From the NCBI RefSeq assembly GCF_029581355.1, contig NZ_CP120849.1:3194501-3258500 (forward strand): a stretch of 64,000 bases of DNA, in the 5' to 3' direction. The translations under genes and the position numbers were made by a program. This document shows, one piece after another, positions 1 to 8,426 of this stretch. Under the pieces are notes generated by a model that saw only the letters and a program-made list of their open reading frames with translations, searched no databases and was not told where the DNA came from. How positions within the stretch are numbered: position 1 is the stretch's first letter; each line of letters opens with the position of its first letter. The DNA is from Parabacteroides chongii. Lineage in GTDB: Bacteria; Bacteroidota; Bacteroidia; Bacteroidales; Tannerellaceae.

Positions 1-1
1 A

Positions 2-922
2 GTGGTGCCGGGAGCTTATGTGCAATATACGTATAATCTGAATGACAAGTTGATTGTGTTGGGTGGTATCCGGGCTGATTACAGCTCTTTGTATGACTTC
101 TTTGTCACGCCTCGCGTACATATTAAGTATAACCCGTTCGACTGGTTCCATGTCCGTGCTTCTGCCGGTAAAGGATTCCGTACGGCGAATATACTTGCAG
201 AGAATAACTTCCTGCTGTCGAGTAGCCGTAAAATGAATATTGCCGACAATCTGGATCAGGAAGAAGCCTGGAATGCGGGAGTCAATCTGGCTTTCTACAT
301 CCCGTTGTTCGGTAAAGAACTGACGCTTAACGGAGAATGGTATTACACTGATTTCCGGAAACAGGTCGTAGTCGATATGGACAGCGATCCTCATGCCGTG
401 AGCTTTTATAACCTGGACGGCAAATCTTATTCGAACAGTTTTCAGGTAGAGGCTACCTATCCTTTTTTCCGCGGATTTACCCTGACAGCCGCATACCGTT
501 ATACGGATGCAAAAACCGATTACCGGAATGCTGCAGGCGTAACGCAGCGATTGAAGAAGCCGCTGGTCAGCGATTACAAGGGGCTGCTGACCGCTTCCTA
601 TCAAACACCGTTGAAGAAATGGCAGTTCGACCTGACCGGCCAGTTCAACGGAGGAGGCCGGATGCCGACACCGGATGCGACAAATCCGCTGTGGGAACCC
701 GACTTTAACGCATATACAGTTGTGAATGCGCAAATTACAAAGTATTTTCGCAGATGGTCTGTTTATCTAGGTGCGGAGAACCTGTTTGATTATAAACAAT
801 CCCATCCTATTATAGACGCCGGAAATCCGAGAGGGGAGAACTTCGACGGTTCGATGGTCTGGGGACCGGTTCACGGACGGAAAATATATGCCGGCTTGCG
901 CTTCAACATCAGTCGTGATTAA
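2..922 (+). CDS. TonB-dependent outer-membrane receptor, C-terminal fragment
   Basis: This is the last 306 residues of a TonB-dependent receptor whose start lies left of the window. The visible part is beta-barrel: alternating aromatic and polar strands, and a C-terminal strand ending GRKIYAGLRFNISRD. It has the receptor-type segment 'YTVVNAQITKYF...LGAENLFDYKQ' typical of TonB receptors for small ligands. The protein sits in the outer membrane and imports a ligand using TonB/proton-motive energy. An HMA metal-binding protein follows 39 bases downstream, so a metal or metal-chelate substrate is plausible but inferred. The plug and any carboxypeptidase-like domain are outside the window. The apparent GTG start at base 2 is only the window edge. 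Confidence 0.9.
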   Translation: MVPGAYVQYTYNLNDKLIVLGGIRADYSSLYDFFVTPRVHIKYNPFDWFHVRASAGKGFRTANILAENNFLLSSSRKMNIADNLDQEEAWNAGVNLAFYIPLFGKELTLNGEWYYTDFRKQVVVDMDSDPHAVSFYNLDGKSYSNSFQVEATYPFFRGFTLTAAYRYTDAKTDYRNAAGVTQRLKKPLVSDYKGLLTASYQTPLKKWQFDLTGQFNGGGRMPTPDATNPLWEPDFNAYTVVNAQITKYFRRWSVYLGAENLFDYKQSHPIIDAGNPRGENFDGSMVWGPVHGRKIYAGLRFNISRD

Positions 923-961
923 ATTACAGATGAATTATTTACCAATTAATACAGATACATT

Positions 962-1294
962 ATGAAACAGTTTGTAGTAGCATTAATCTGCGCCGTATTT
1001 ACTTTTTCTTCGGCCTATGCACAAGATGCAAAAAAGAAAAAGGACAAAGTTACTTTCTTCGTGGAAGGAATGGAATGTGCCAATTGCCAGAAAAAGGTAG
1101 AAAAGAATATCTCGTTCGAAAAGGGAGTGACCGATATGAAGTGCGACCTGACAACCCGTACGGTAGAGGTCACTTACAAGACGGATAAGACATCGAAAAC
1201 GAAATTAGCTTCAGCCTTTAAAAAGATAGGCATGGAAGCAGTGCCGGTAGACGACGGTGCCGGTTGTCCGGTCAGTCCTGCGAAAAAAAATTAA
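962..1294 (+). CDS. Periplasmic heavy-metal-associated (HMA) domain protein
   Basis: A 110-residue protein with a signal peptide (about residues 1-20, ending SSAYA) followed by a lysine-rich linker and one HMA fold. The metal-binding motif is GMECANC, with Cys39 and Cys42. HMA domains of this type bind Cu(I), Hg(II) or similar soft metals. The signal peptide places it outside the cytoplasm, so it is probably a periplasmic metal carrier rather than a CopZ-like cytosolic chaperone. It lies directly behind a TonB-dependent receptor, and the two are probably one transport unit. The C-terminus has a further Cys (GAGCPVSP). The exact metal cannot be read from sequence. Confidence 0.85.
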   Translation: MKQFVVALICAVFTFSSAYAQDAKKKKDKVTFFVEGMECANCQKKVEKNISFEKGVTDMKCDLTTRTVEVTYKTDKTSKTKLASAFKKIGMEAVPVDDGAGCPVSPAKKN

Positions 1295-1336
1295 GCAGTC
1301 TGTATTTCGTTAACACGAAAATTCAGCAGAACATCT

Positions 1337-1344
1337 TATCTTTG
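1337..1344 (+). promoter_or_regulatory. Candidate -7 box (TATCTTTG) upstream of the ECF sigma gene
   Basis: The sequence fits the Bacteroidetes -7 consensus TAnnTTTG. No clear -33 TTTG lies at the right distance. A second match, TATATTTG at 1440-1447, lies only two bases before the ATG at 1450 and would give an almost leaderless transcript. Which one is used cannot be decided here. Confidence 0.4.
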
Positions 1345-1360
1345 CAAAGCATACCTGTAT

Positions 1361-1384
1361 GGGGCGGATCTATGTGTCCGCCTC
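1361..1384 (+). terminator. Hairpin with short T-run, terminator or leader attenuator
   Basis: An 8-bp stem (1361-1368 with 1377-1384, one G-U pair, loop TCTATGTG) is followed by TTTT at 1385-1388. It could end the upstream receptor/HMA transcript. If the promoter at 1337 is real, it would instead sit in the 5' leader of the sigma gene. Confidence 0.45.
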
Positions 1385-1449
1385 TTTTATGAAAAAAAGT
1401 TCATGAAACATGCAGCGTTTTGCACGAGAATAACATCATTATATTTGTA

Positions 1450-1977
1450 ATGGACGAGTCACAACTGATAAATGGTTGTAGGAAGGGGGACAGGCTGGCT
1501 CAGAAAGAGCTTTACGAGAGGTATTCCCGCAGGATGATGGGAGTTTGTCTGCGTTATGTGAACGACAGGGAGACTGCCCGCGATTTGTTGCAGGATGGAT
1601 TCGTGAAAGTTTTTACCAGTATGGACTCTTTTTCGGGAACTGGTTCATTTGAGGGATGGATGCGTAAGATCTTTGTAAATTGTGCATTGGAGTATTTGCG
1701 TAAATCAGATGTGTTGCGCGAATCGACAGACTTGGATAACACGGCTGAATTGATACAGCCGGCTGGTTCCGTTATCTCGGATATGTCGGCGGCGGAGTTG
1801 ATGAAGCTGGTGCAGGAGTTGCCGGCAGGTTTTCGTACCGTATTCAACTTGTTCGCGATCGAAGGATATTCGCATAAGGAGATCAGTGATATGCTGAATA
1901 TAACGGAGAGTACGTCACGTTCACAGTTCACGCGCGCCAAACAGATGTTGCAAAAGAGGATTAACGCTTTGTATTAA
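1450..1977 (+). CDS. ECF-type RNA polymerase sigma factor
   Basis: A 175-residue sigma-70 family protein of the extracytoplasmic-function class. Region 2 is visible as 'RYVNDRETARDLLQDGFVKVF' around residues 45-65, and region 4 as 'IEGYSHKEISDMLNITESTSRSQF', a helix-turn-helix near the C-terminus. The reading frame extends upstream to a TTG at 1420, but ATG 1450 gives the usual MDESQLI-type start. The next gene begins 9 bases downstream and encodes a membrane protein that is probably its anti-sigma factor. The pair likely responds to an envelope signal and controls the following lipoprotein gene; this last point is inference. Confidence 0.88.
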   Translation: MDESQLINGCRKGDRLAQKELYERYSRRMMGVCLRYVNDRETARDLLQDGFVKVFTSMDSFSGTGSFEGWMRKIFVNCALEYLRKSDVLRESTDLDNTAELIQPAGSVISDMSAAELMKLVQELPAGFRTVFNLFAIEGYSHKEISDMLNITESTSRSQFTRAKQMLQKRINALY

Positions 1978-1986
1978 GAGGAAAGA

Positions 1987-3243
1987 ATGGAAAAGGAAAG
2001 AGATACAATAGATGATTTGTTCCGCTCGAAATTGTATGATTTTGAGGAGGAGACAATGCCGGGCGACTGGGAGGCTATAGCCGATCGTTTGCCGGGTAAA
2101 GCACCGGTACCTTTCCGCCGGACTTTGCGCTACTGGGCTGCGGCAGCGGTTGTTTCGCTGTTGATGATAACAAGTGGCGTTTATTTGTTCAGATCAGAGA
2201 AGGAGCCACCTCCGGTTGCTGACAGGATCGAACAGGAAACAAAGAAAATGGAAACAGAGCTGGCAAAAGAGTCGGAAGTACCGGTTACTGCCATACAGCC
2301 TGTAGAAGAGCAAATACCTGCAACACCGATAGCTAAAGTGCAACAACCGGTGGTGCGTGAAACATATAAGGCGGCTGTAAAGGTTGCCGATACTGAACCT
2401 GCTGTTATTTCTTCAGATGATGATATGGAGGAGAAAGCAGAAGTAATAATACATTCGGATGAAACTGATGTGGTTGAAACAGAAGATGTTGTACAGGATC
2501 ATCCGGAAGTAGGTTCTGCTAATGATCCCCGTTCGTTGGTAGCAGACGCTGCTCCGGCAGGTAAGAAAGAGAAGACTGTTTCTCCGCGTCGTTGGGGATT
2601 CGGAATGGGAGGCGGTAGTGTTACTACAGGGACAAGTAATTCGTTGAATACATATGTCTTGAAGAATACATCGTTGACAGATCAGGAGTTGTTATTCCTG
2701 AATTCTGCTAATTTTGAGAATTCAACTCGAAGAACGAACGTGAAGCATAAGACACCGGTTTCTGTGGGTATGTCGGTAAGTTATTCTTTGAATAATCGGT
2801 TTGCTTTAGTTACCGGTCTGAATTATTCTTTATTGTCTTCTTCTTGGGAAACAACCGATACCTATCATAATAAAACGAGTCAAAAGCTCCATTTTATAGG
2901 TGTACCGTTGTCTTTGTCTTATAAAATAGCAGAGTGGAAACGTTTCCAGGTGTATGCTGCTGCAGGAGTCATGACAGAAGTGAATGTGTCTGGTAAATTG
3001 GTTACGAAAAAATATATGCATAAAGAATTATACGAAAAAGAGTCTGAACATATCCGGATGAAAGAATGGATGTGGTCTGTTAATGCCCGTGCCGGTGTCA
3101 GTTATCCGCTGCTCCGTTTCGTAAGCCTTTATGCTGAAGTGGGAGCGGATTATTACTTCGATAACGGAAGTTCCATCGAAACCGTTCGTTCTGAGAAACC
3201 ATTTAATGTAAATCTGCAGGCCGGTTTCCGGTTAGGTTTTTAA
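1987..3243 (+). CDS. Anti-sigma-like membrane protein with outer-membrane beta-barrel-type C-terminus
   Basis: A 418-residue protein. The short N-terminal cytoplasmic segment (1-48) contains the 'MPGDWEAIADRLP' motif seen in Bacteroidetes proteins encoded after ECF sigma genes. One membrane helix lies at about 50-68. A long Glu/Val/Pro-rich linker (70-200) follows, and then a C-terminal region of beta-strands (205-418, ending NVNLQAGFRLGF) resembling the porin-like OMP_b-brl domains. The layout suggests an inner-membrane anchor that sequesters the sigma factor and a sensing domain reaching across the periplasm. Whether the C-terminal part really inserts in the outer membrane is unclear. It is co-transcribed with the ECF sigma gene. 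Confidence 0.72.
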   Translation: MEKERDTIDDLFRSKLYDFEEETMPGDWEAIADRLPGKAPVPFRRTLRYWAAAAVVSLLMITSGVYLFRSEKEPPPVADRIEQETKKMETELAKESEVPVTAIQPVEEQIPATPIAKVQQPVVRETYKAAVKVADTEPAVISSDDDMEEKAEVIIHSDETDVVETEDVVQDHPEVGSANDPRSLVADAAPAGKKEKTVSPRRWGFGMGGGSVTTGTSNSLNTYVLKNTSLTDQELLFLNSANFENSTRRTNVKHKTPVSVGMSVSYSLNNRFALVTGLNYSLLSSSWETTDTYHNKTSQKLHFIGVPLSLSYKIAEWKRFQVYAAAGVMTEVNVSGKLVTKKYMHKELYEKESEHIRMKEWMWSVNARAGVSYPLLRFVSLYAEVGADYYFDNGSSIETVRSEKPFNVNLQAGFRLGF

Positions 3244-3289
3244 TCGAATAAGAAACAAATACTAATAACATAAAAATAAAAAAACAGAA

Positions 3290-4069
3290 ATGAAGAAACT
3301 AAAGTTTTTAGGGGTGATGGCTATGGCTGCACTTTTATTCACCTCTTGTTTGGACGGGGGAAATAATGAACAATCGGGAGCGGCAATCGGAGTGGTTGAT
3401 TTTTCAATGGAAGCCATGAAGAATTTAGCTTATGTGAATGATTATACGGCACTTTATTCTCCTCAATTTGAATCATTGACTACAGGGGATTGTATAGTTT
3501 TTCCTTATACTATAAACTATGATGATCCAATGAACAGTGGAACAAATAAATATTTGACAGCAACAGTGGCTGGTTATAATAAGCTGGACGAAGGTTTGTT
3601 GGTGACAACTGTTGATACGGCAGATATTAGAAAAAATGAAATTACAACTATGGATGCCTCTGTGATCAGTTCTGATGGTACAGGTTATGGTTGTGGTACA
3701 GTAAAAAATTATCTTTTCTTAAGTTCTAGCCATCCCAATATATCGTCGGATCAAAAGAATATGTATGAGTTACAATATGATCCATCTCAAACACCAAAAG
3801 AAGTGGAAGGAAAGAGAGTGTACGATTTCTTTTTGCGTGTTGTTAAGCAGGCTGACGGAAAGGGTACTGTAGGTACTAATACTTTGAACTATGTATTTAG
3901 AGCAGGAAGTGCTATTGAAATGTTGAAGTCGAAAGAAAAAGCAGATAATCAAGACGCTTTGTATATTCGTCTGAATTATATTAAAGAGTTTAATAAGGAT
4001 ACAACTGCTGCTACTTGGGGAACATCAAAGTTGATGGGTTTTCCTATTTTAAAGGAAACAACGAATTGA
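3290..4069 (+). CDS. NigD-like lipoprotein
   Basis: A 259-residue lipoprotein with signal peptide and lipobox LFTSC (Cys20), so it is anchored in an outer or inner membrane leaflet. The body resembles the NigD-like family of Bacteroidetes, first named from a bacteriocin-associated gene, whose molecular function is not established. Its C-terminal block 'YIKEFNKDTTAATWGTS' matches 'YASAYNKDTTACLWSTT' in the lipoprotein at 13338-14141, so the two are paralogues. It lies 46 bases after the anti-sigma-like gene and ends at a strong bidirectional terminator, so it is probably the last gene of the sigma/anti-sigma operon and a likely target. Confidence 0.75.
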   Translation: MKKLKFLGVMAMAALLFTSCLDGGNNEQSGAAIGVVDFSMEAMKNLAYVNDYTALYSPQFESLTTGDCIVFPYTINYDDPMNSGTNKYLTATVAGYNKLDEGLLVTTVDTADIRKNEITTMDASVISSDGTGYGCGTVKNYLFLSSSHPNISSDQKNMYELQYDPSQTPKEVEGKRVYDFFLRVVKQADGKGTVGTNTLNYVFRAGSAIEMLKSKEKADNQDALYIRLNYIKEFNKDTTAATWGTSKLMGFPILKETTN

Positions 4070-4079
4070 TAAAATAAAC

Positions 4080-4131
4080 AAATCGGCATGTGTGAAACGA
4101 ACACCAAAGTATCGTCTACACATGCCGATTT
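4080..4131. terminator. Bidirectional terminator between convergent genes
   Basis: A perfect stem of 14 bp (4080-4093 with 4118-4131) with a 24-base loop lies between the NigD-like gene (+) and thioredoxin (-). The flanks are A-rich on the left and T-rich on the right, so it can stop transcription from both sides. Confidence 0.8.
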
Positions 4132-4153
4132 TGTAATATATTTCTGCTATATA

Positions 4154-4453
4154 CTAATTTTTAAACTTCTGTATTTGTTCTAGGAGAACTCTTTTCTCCA
4201 CAACACCGGAAGTACGCCAGACTATTTCACCTTTCTTGAAAATGATCAATGTCGGAACGGATTGAATCCGATACAGATTGGCTACAGCCTCATTTTTGTC
4301 TACATCGATTTTCAGGACACGTGCTTGCCCTGCCACTTCCTTACCCAATGCTTCAACTGTCGGGCTCATTACTTTACATGGACCACACCAAGTGGCGAAA
4401 AAGTCTACTAATACAGGTTTATCTCCGTTTATAATATCTTTGAAAGTTTCCAT
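4154..4453 (-). CDS. trxA: Thioredoxin
   Basis: A 99-residue single-domain thioredoxin with the active site WCGPC at residues 22-26 and the family cis-proline segment 'QSVPTLIIFKKGE'. It has no signal peptide, so it works in the cytoplasm as a dithiol reductant for enzymes such as ribonucleotide reductase and peroxiredoxins. The length is normal for compact Bacteroidetes thioredoxins. It is monocistronic and ends facing a bidirectional terminator shared with the NigD-like gene. Confidence 0.93.
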   Translation of the reverse strand: METFKDIINGDKPVLVDFFATWCGPCKVMSPTVEALGKEVAGQARVLKIDVDKNEAVANLYRIQSVPTLIIFKKGEIVWRTSGVVEKRVLLEQIQKFKN

Positions 4454-4514
4454 ATTGTTTTTCTATTTATAACAATTGGAATGTAATGCTTGTTCATCGA
4501 ACAGATGAAGCCGG

Positions 4515-5126
4515 TTATTTTATTTCATTAATAACAGTTTCGCTGCTTTCAAAAACGATAAATACACCTTCCCATTTGCCTTCTTTCTCATAGCTATCAA
4601 TACCTTCTTTCTCAACAAAACGGATTCGATATGTCGCTTTTATCTTTTTCATTGTAAAAGTTGAGCTGTTTCGTAACTCACATGAGGGAGCTAATGATAT
4701 TGTTTCTGTAGTTGTTCTGTTTGGAGGAAGAGGTGTTTTTTCATTTTTGAAAGGTGCTTTTCTATCTCCAATGAAATATTTGTATTCAGAAGATAGCAAT
4801 TCGAATACATCAGGAAAAGCAATCGATATCTCTTCTTCCGGCAAATAAGGCAATATATTTTCGTCAATGAAAAACTGAGAGGATTCTTCTACTTTTTCAG
4901 ATGAATTAATAACAATGTCTTTTGTTGTATTCCCTGTATTACGGAAAACCTGTTCAGGTGTTTTTATTTCAAAAAGCTCTTCTCCGTCACCTTCCTGCAA
5001 AGCCCACATGATAGAACTAAATTCATATTGTTTTTCTTCGATTAGTTCTTCGTCATTGTCTTTACTACATGCAATAAACAAAAAAACAGATAATAGTAAA
5101 AATAGCGATCCGATTATATTCTTCAT
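4515..5126 (-). CDS. Putative lipoprotein of unknown function
   Basis: The reading frame is open from 5234, but ATG at 5126 is the better start because it gives a signal peptide with lipobox FIAC and the usual acidic stretch after the cysteine (SKDNDEELIEE). The mature protein of about 180 residues is rich in Glu, Ser and Thr and has a strand-like C-terminus. It resembles no family I recognise. A -7 box at 5152-5159 supports transcription starting just upstream. The 61-base gap to thioredoxin would allow co-transcription with trxA. Codon use is AT-rich compared with trxA. Confidence 0.65.
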   Translation of the reverse strand: MKNIIGSLFLLLSVFLFIACSKDNDEELIEEKQYEFSSIMWALQEGDGEELFEIKTPEQVFRNTGNTTKDIVINSSEKVEESSQFFIDENILPYLPEEEISIAFPDVFELLSSEYKYFIGDRKAPFKNEKTPLPPNRTTTETISLAPSCELRNSSTFTMKKIKATYRIRFVEKEGIDSYEKEGKWEGVFIVFESSETVINEIK

Positions 5127-5151
5127 GGCCTCTATGAATATTGATTGTTTG

Positions 5152-5159
5152 CAAATGTA
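5152..5159 (-). promoter_or_regulatory. -7 promoter box for the lipoprotein at 4515-5126
   Basis: Read on the minus strand this is TACATTTG, a full match to TAnnTTTG. A TTGA resembling a -33 element lies 17 bases further upstream (5177-5180). Confidence 0.6.
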
Positions 5160-5395
5160 TATAAGATAATTGCATATCAATGAATTAAATGTAAATTTGT
5201 ATGTGGTTTTAAGGTTATTTATAAATGATGCCAATGTGATACAGGTGGAAGATTAATCGAACTTACCGGTGCTATTCTCTTGAAATACTTTACAAAGATA
5301 GGAGGAGGATATGGAACGAATGGACTGAATGGGACCCAATAGGAATAATAATCGATTTTCCGGAAGTTTTTTTAATTGATTTCCGTCTATAAAAA

Positions 5396-5485
5396 CAATT
5401 GTATTTGTGTTCAAAAGCAATTGTTTTTCAGTTACAAATACAATTGTATTTGTAACTGAAAACTATTGTCTGTGTAAACACTGAA
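5396..5485. repeat. 22-23-bp phased dyad array A1, with 38-bp perfect palindrome
   Basis: Units start with CAATTG at 5396, 5418 and 5441, and with CTATTG at 5463 (steps 22, 23, 22). Bases 5425-5462 form a perfect 38-base palindrome with no loop. The array is the only structure I see in the 650-base gap between the divergent lipoprotein and GNAT genes. No gene is visible there. Confidence 0.75.
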
Positions 5486-5778
5486 AAAAGATAGGCAGTT
5501 TTCAGTAATACGGGGATAGGGAAGATTGCCTGATTTGCCAGGCAAAATGAAATGTCTTCTTTGAATCCTTTTAAAACTGAAAAATGGCGATAGCCTTATA
5601 TAATCTTTCCGCTGATGTTTTGTTTACTTTGTATGAATAAACCGTGTTATAGCCAAATGTCGGGTAAAGTTGAAGTGATCCGTATAAATTCACTACATTT
5701 ACACGTCATAATTTGTCAACAATAATAAAGTGACATAACTACGACCAGCTCCTGTTAATTGATAATATCTAATTTGAA

Positions 5779-6543
5779 ATGAAGATATATATGGATACAG
5801 AATTTATAAACTTAACAACAGACAATCTTGCAGATGAGCATTTGTGTTGCATTATCCGTACTAAAAAGCGCCATCCTGGTGTTGAGGCAAAGCGGCAATG
5901 GCTTTCTGAACGGCTGAATGAAGGTCATGTCTTTAGAAAGTTGAATGCAAAGGCCACGGTTTTTATAGAGTATGCCCCTTTGGAAACAGCCTGGGTTCCC
6001 ATAACGGGTGATAATTATTATTATATCTATTGCTTATGGACTTTGGGTAGTTACAAAGGGAAAGGGTATGGGAAGTCGCTGATGGAATATTGTATAGCCG
6101 ATGCTAAAGAAAAGGGTAAATCCGGTATTTGTATGCTAGGAGCAAAAAAACAAAAATCCTGGCTTTCCGACCAGTCGTTTGCGAAGAAGTTTGGCTTTGA
6201 GACTGTTGATGTTACCGATAATGGATATGAATTGCTGGCACTCTCTTTTGACGGAATAAAGCCGACGTTTGCACATAATGTAAAGAAACAGGGAATCGAA
6301 AACAAAGAACTGACAATTTATTATGATGTGCAGTGTCCTTATATCGATCAAAAAATCGGGATTGTCAGACAGTATTGTGAAACGAATGATGTTCCTGTAT
6401 CTTTCATCCAAGTGGATACCCTACAAAAAGCTAAGGAGCTACCTTGTGTTTTCAACAACTGGGCAGTGTTTTATAAAGGACATTTTGAGACGGTGAATTT
6501 ATTACAGGATGCTGCCAGCTTAATGAGAATACTCAAAAAGTAA
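5779..6543 (+). CDS. GNAT acetyltransferase with YoaP-like C-terminal domain
   Basis: A 254-residue cytoplasmic protein. Residues about 1-160 form a GNAT N-acetyltransferase domain, with an acetyl-CoA loop of the form 'YKGKGYGKSLMEY'. The C-terminal part (about 170-252) resembles the YoaP-like domain, with the segment 'YYDVQCPYIDQK' and a thioredoxin-like 'NWAVFYKGHFET' strand. The substrate is unknown. Small-molecule or resistance roles are common in the superfamily, but nothing here selects one. The gene is monocistronic and ends at a strong palindromic terminator shared with the tRNA genes on the other strand. An internal ATG at 5791 is an alternative start. Confidence 0.78.
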   Translation: MKIYMDTEFINLTTDNLADEHLCCIIRTKKRHPGVEAKRQWLSERLNEGHVFRKLNAKATVFIEYAPLETAWVPITGDNYYYIYCLWTLGSYKGKGYGKSLMEYCIADAKEKGKSGICMLGAKKQKSWLSDQSFAKKFGFETVDVTDNGYELLALSFDGIKPTFAHNVKKQGIENKELTIYYDVQCPYIDQKIGIVRQYCETNDVPVSFIQVDTLQKAKELPCVFNNWAVFYKGHFETVNLLQDAASLMRILKK

Positions 6544-6571
6544 AATTAGGATTTATATATTTTGTAGAAAT

Positions 6572-6609
6572 AATAAAGCCTGTTAATCATATGATTAACA
6601 GGCTTTATT
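6572..6609. terminator. Bidirectional palindromic terminator
   Basis: A perfect 38-base palindrome (19-bp arms, centre 6590/6591) lies between the GNAT gene (+) and tRNA-Asp (-). Its right end includes base 6609, which encodes the A of the tRNA CCA end. Confidence 0.8.
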
Positions 6610-6611
6610 GG

Positions 6612-6685
6612 CGGTCCGGACGGGACTCGAACCCGCGACCCCATGCGTGACAGGCATGTATTCTAACCAGCTGAACTACCGAACC
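6612..6685 (-). tRNA. tRNA-Asp (anticodon GTC), copy 1
   Basis: The minus strand folds as a 74-base tRNA. The acceptor stem is GGTTCGG/CCGGACC, the anticodon stem is CATGC/GCATG with loop CTGTCAC (anticodon GTC), and the T-loop is TTCGAGT. The discriminator is G and a CCA end is encoded at 6611-6609. It differs from copy 2 by one base in the D-loop. Confidence 0.97.
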
Positions 6686-6717
6686 AAAACAAATAAGGAA
6701 ATAATAATTAAAAGAGG

Positions 6718-6791
6718 CGGTCCGGACGGGACTCGAACCCGCGACCCCATGCGTGACAGGCATGTATTCTAACCAACTGAACTACCGAACC
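6718..6791 (-). tRNA. tRNA-Asp (anticodon GTC), copy 2
   Basis: A tandem near-identical copy of the tRNA-Asp gene, transcribed first. After the discriminator G the genome reads CCT, so unlike copy 1 the CCA end is not encoded and must be added by the nucleotidyltransferase. Confidence 0.97.
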
Positions 6792-6824
6792 TCTTTTCAT
6801 TATCAATCTCTCTCGATTGCGGTG

Positions 6825-6832
6825 CAAAGGTA
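6825..6832 (-). promoter_or_regulatory. -7 box of the tRNA-Asp operon
   Basis: On the minus strand this reads TACCTTTG, a perfect TAnnTTTG, with a TTG 19 bases upstream (6852-6854) in the -33 position. It lies 34 bases before the first tRNA. Confidence 0.75.
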
Positions 6833-7045
6833 AGTATTATTTTCAATTCTGCAATACCTTCGGTAAAGAAAATATGTCTTTTTTTTAATCATGGCTGATA
6901 TGCAGCAGGTTAAGAAATGAAATTTTTTTCACTGTTTTCAAAAGTAACGGAGTTCTCTATCCGGCAATTTAAAACAGGTTTGTCACATTTCTACACTGTT
7001 TGGCAACTTTTCATAAACCAAAGGGGAATATGTTATGATAATTTG

Positions 7046-7053
7046 TTACTTTT
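7046..7053 (+). promoter_or_regulatory. -7 box of the histidine operon
   Basis: TACTTTTG matches TAnnTTTG and lies 36 bases before the hisH start. I see no leader peptide rich in His codons and no attenuator-like hairpin between it and hisH. Confidence 0.65.
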
Positions 7054-7088
7054 GCAACTCAATATAAAAAAGAAAACGGAGAAAGAAA

Positions 7089-7679
7089 ATGGACGTCGCC
7101 ATTATTAAGTATAATGCCGGAAATATCTACTCAGTGAGTTATGCCTTGAAAAGATTAGGTGTAAGTCCAGTGATTACAGCCGACCCGGAAGTATTAAGTA
7201 AAGCAGATAAGGTAATTTTCCCCGGTGTAGGGGAAGCACAGACTACCATGGATTATCTGAAAGAACATAAACTGGATGCTGTTATTAAGGATCTGAAACA
7301 ACCCGTACTGGGTATTTGTCTGGGTATGCAATTAATGTGTCGTCATTCTGAAGAAGGAGATGCAGAATGCCTGGGGATTTTTGATGCGGAAGTAAAGAAG
7401 TTCGTGCCCCATCGCCATGAGGACAAGGTGCCCCATATGGGATGGAATACGATCACACAAGTTAAAGACGGTTTATTTACCGCACAATTGGAGAACAAAT
7501 TTGTTTACTTCGTACATAGTTATTATGTACCGGTAAATGAATATACGGCTGCAACCACGAATTATATTCAACCGTTCAGTGCTTCGCTGCATAAAGACAA
7601 TTTTTATGCAACGCAGTTCCATCCGGAGAAGAGCGGTTCAGTCGGTGAAGTGATTCTGAGGAACTTTCTAAAATTGTAA
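7089..7679 (+). CDS. hisH: Imidazole glycerol phosphate synthase, glutaminase subunit
   Basis: A class-I glutamine amidotransferase of 196 residues. It supplies ammonia to HisF for converting PRFAR to imidazole glycerol phosphate and AICAR. The catalytic triad is visible: Cys77 in GICLGMQL, and His178 and Glu180 in FHPEKSG. It is the first gene of hisH-hisA-hisF-hisIE, followed after 5 bases by hisA. Earlier and other pathway genes (hisG, hisD, hisC, hisB) are not in this window. Confidence 0.96.
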   Translation: MDVAIIKYNAGNIYSVSYALKRLGVSPVITADPEVLSKADKVIFPGVGEAQTTMDYLKEHKLDAVIKDLKQPVLGICLGMQLMCRHSEEGDAECLGIFDAEVKKFVPHRHEDKVPHMGWNTITQVKDGLFTAQLENKFVYFVHSYYVPVNEYTAATTNYIQPFSASLHKDNFYATQFHPEKSGSVGEVILRNFLKL

Positions 7680-7684
7680 GATAT

Positions 7685-8404
7685 ATGATCGAGCTTATCC
7701 CAGCTATAGATTTGATTGATGGCAAATGTGTACGCCTTACGCAAGGCGACTATGATACGAAAAAAGTGTATAACGAAGATCCGCTGGAAGTAGCGAAGAT
7801 GTTCGAAGCGCATGGTATCTGTCGCTTGCATGTGGTTGATCTGGATGGTGCCCGTCAGGGACGGATCATCAACTACCGCGTATTGGAAAGACTGGCTACA
7901 CGCACCTCTCTGGTGATCGATTTCGGCGGAGGTCTGAAGCAGGAAGATGATTTGGAGATCGCATTCGAAAGCGGTGCCCAGATGGTGACCGGTGGAAGTA
8001 TAGCGGTAAAAAATCCAGAGGTTTTTACTTCCTGGATCCGGAAGTTCGGAAGCGAAAAGATTATATTGGGAGCTGATGCGAAAGAGAAAAAGATTGCCAT
8101 CAGCGGGTGGGAAGAGACTACTGATAAAGAACTGATCCCTTTCATCCGGGAGTATTACGACAAGGGAATCACGAAAGTGATCTGTACGGATATCAGCCGC
8201 GATGGCATGTTACAGGGACCGGCTATCGGATTGTATGAGGAGATACGGGAGGCAATCCCTTTTCTATATATCATAGCCAGCGGAGGAGTCAGTTCGATTG
8301 AAGATATAGAAAAACTGGCTGAAGCAGGAATACCGGCGGTAATTTTCGGCAAGGCCATCTACGAAGGAAAGATCGAATTAAAGGATCTGCTTCGTTTTAC
8401 CTGA
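7685..8404 (+). CDS. hisA: Phosphoribosylformimino-5-aminoimidazole carboxamide ribotide isomerase
   Basis: A (beta/alpha)8-barrel isomerase of 239 residues that converts ProFAR to PRFAR, the substrate of HisF/HisH. The two catalytic aspartates typical of the family are present as Asp9 (PAIDLIDG) and Asp131 (ILGADAK). The phosphate-binding glycines 'IDFGGGLK' and 'IIASGGVSS' are visible. It lies 5 bases after hisH and 22 before hisF, in one operon. Confidence 0.96.
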   Translation: MIELIPAIDLIDGKCVRLTQGDYDTKKVYNEDPLEVAKMFEAHGICRLHVVDLDGARQGRIINYRVLERLATRTSLVIDFGGGLKQEDDLEIAFESGAQMVTGGSIAVKNPEVFTSWIRKFGSEKIILGADAKEKKIAISGWEETTDKELIPFIREYYDKGITKVICTDISRDGMLQGPAIGLYEEIREAIPFLYIIASGGVSSIEDIEKLAEAGIPAVIFGKAIYEGKIELKDLLRFT

Positions 8405-8426
8405 AAAGAGGAGGAGAAATCAACGT

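Noticed and set aside
6917..7108. 63-residue plus-strand frame before hisH
   Set aside because: It covers the his promoter and overlaps hisH out of frame; no protein-like features and no His-codon run for a leader peptide.
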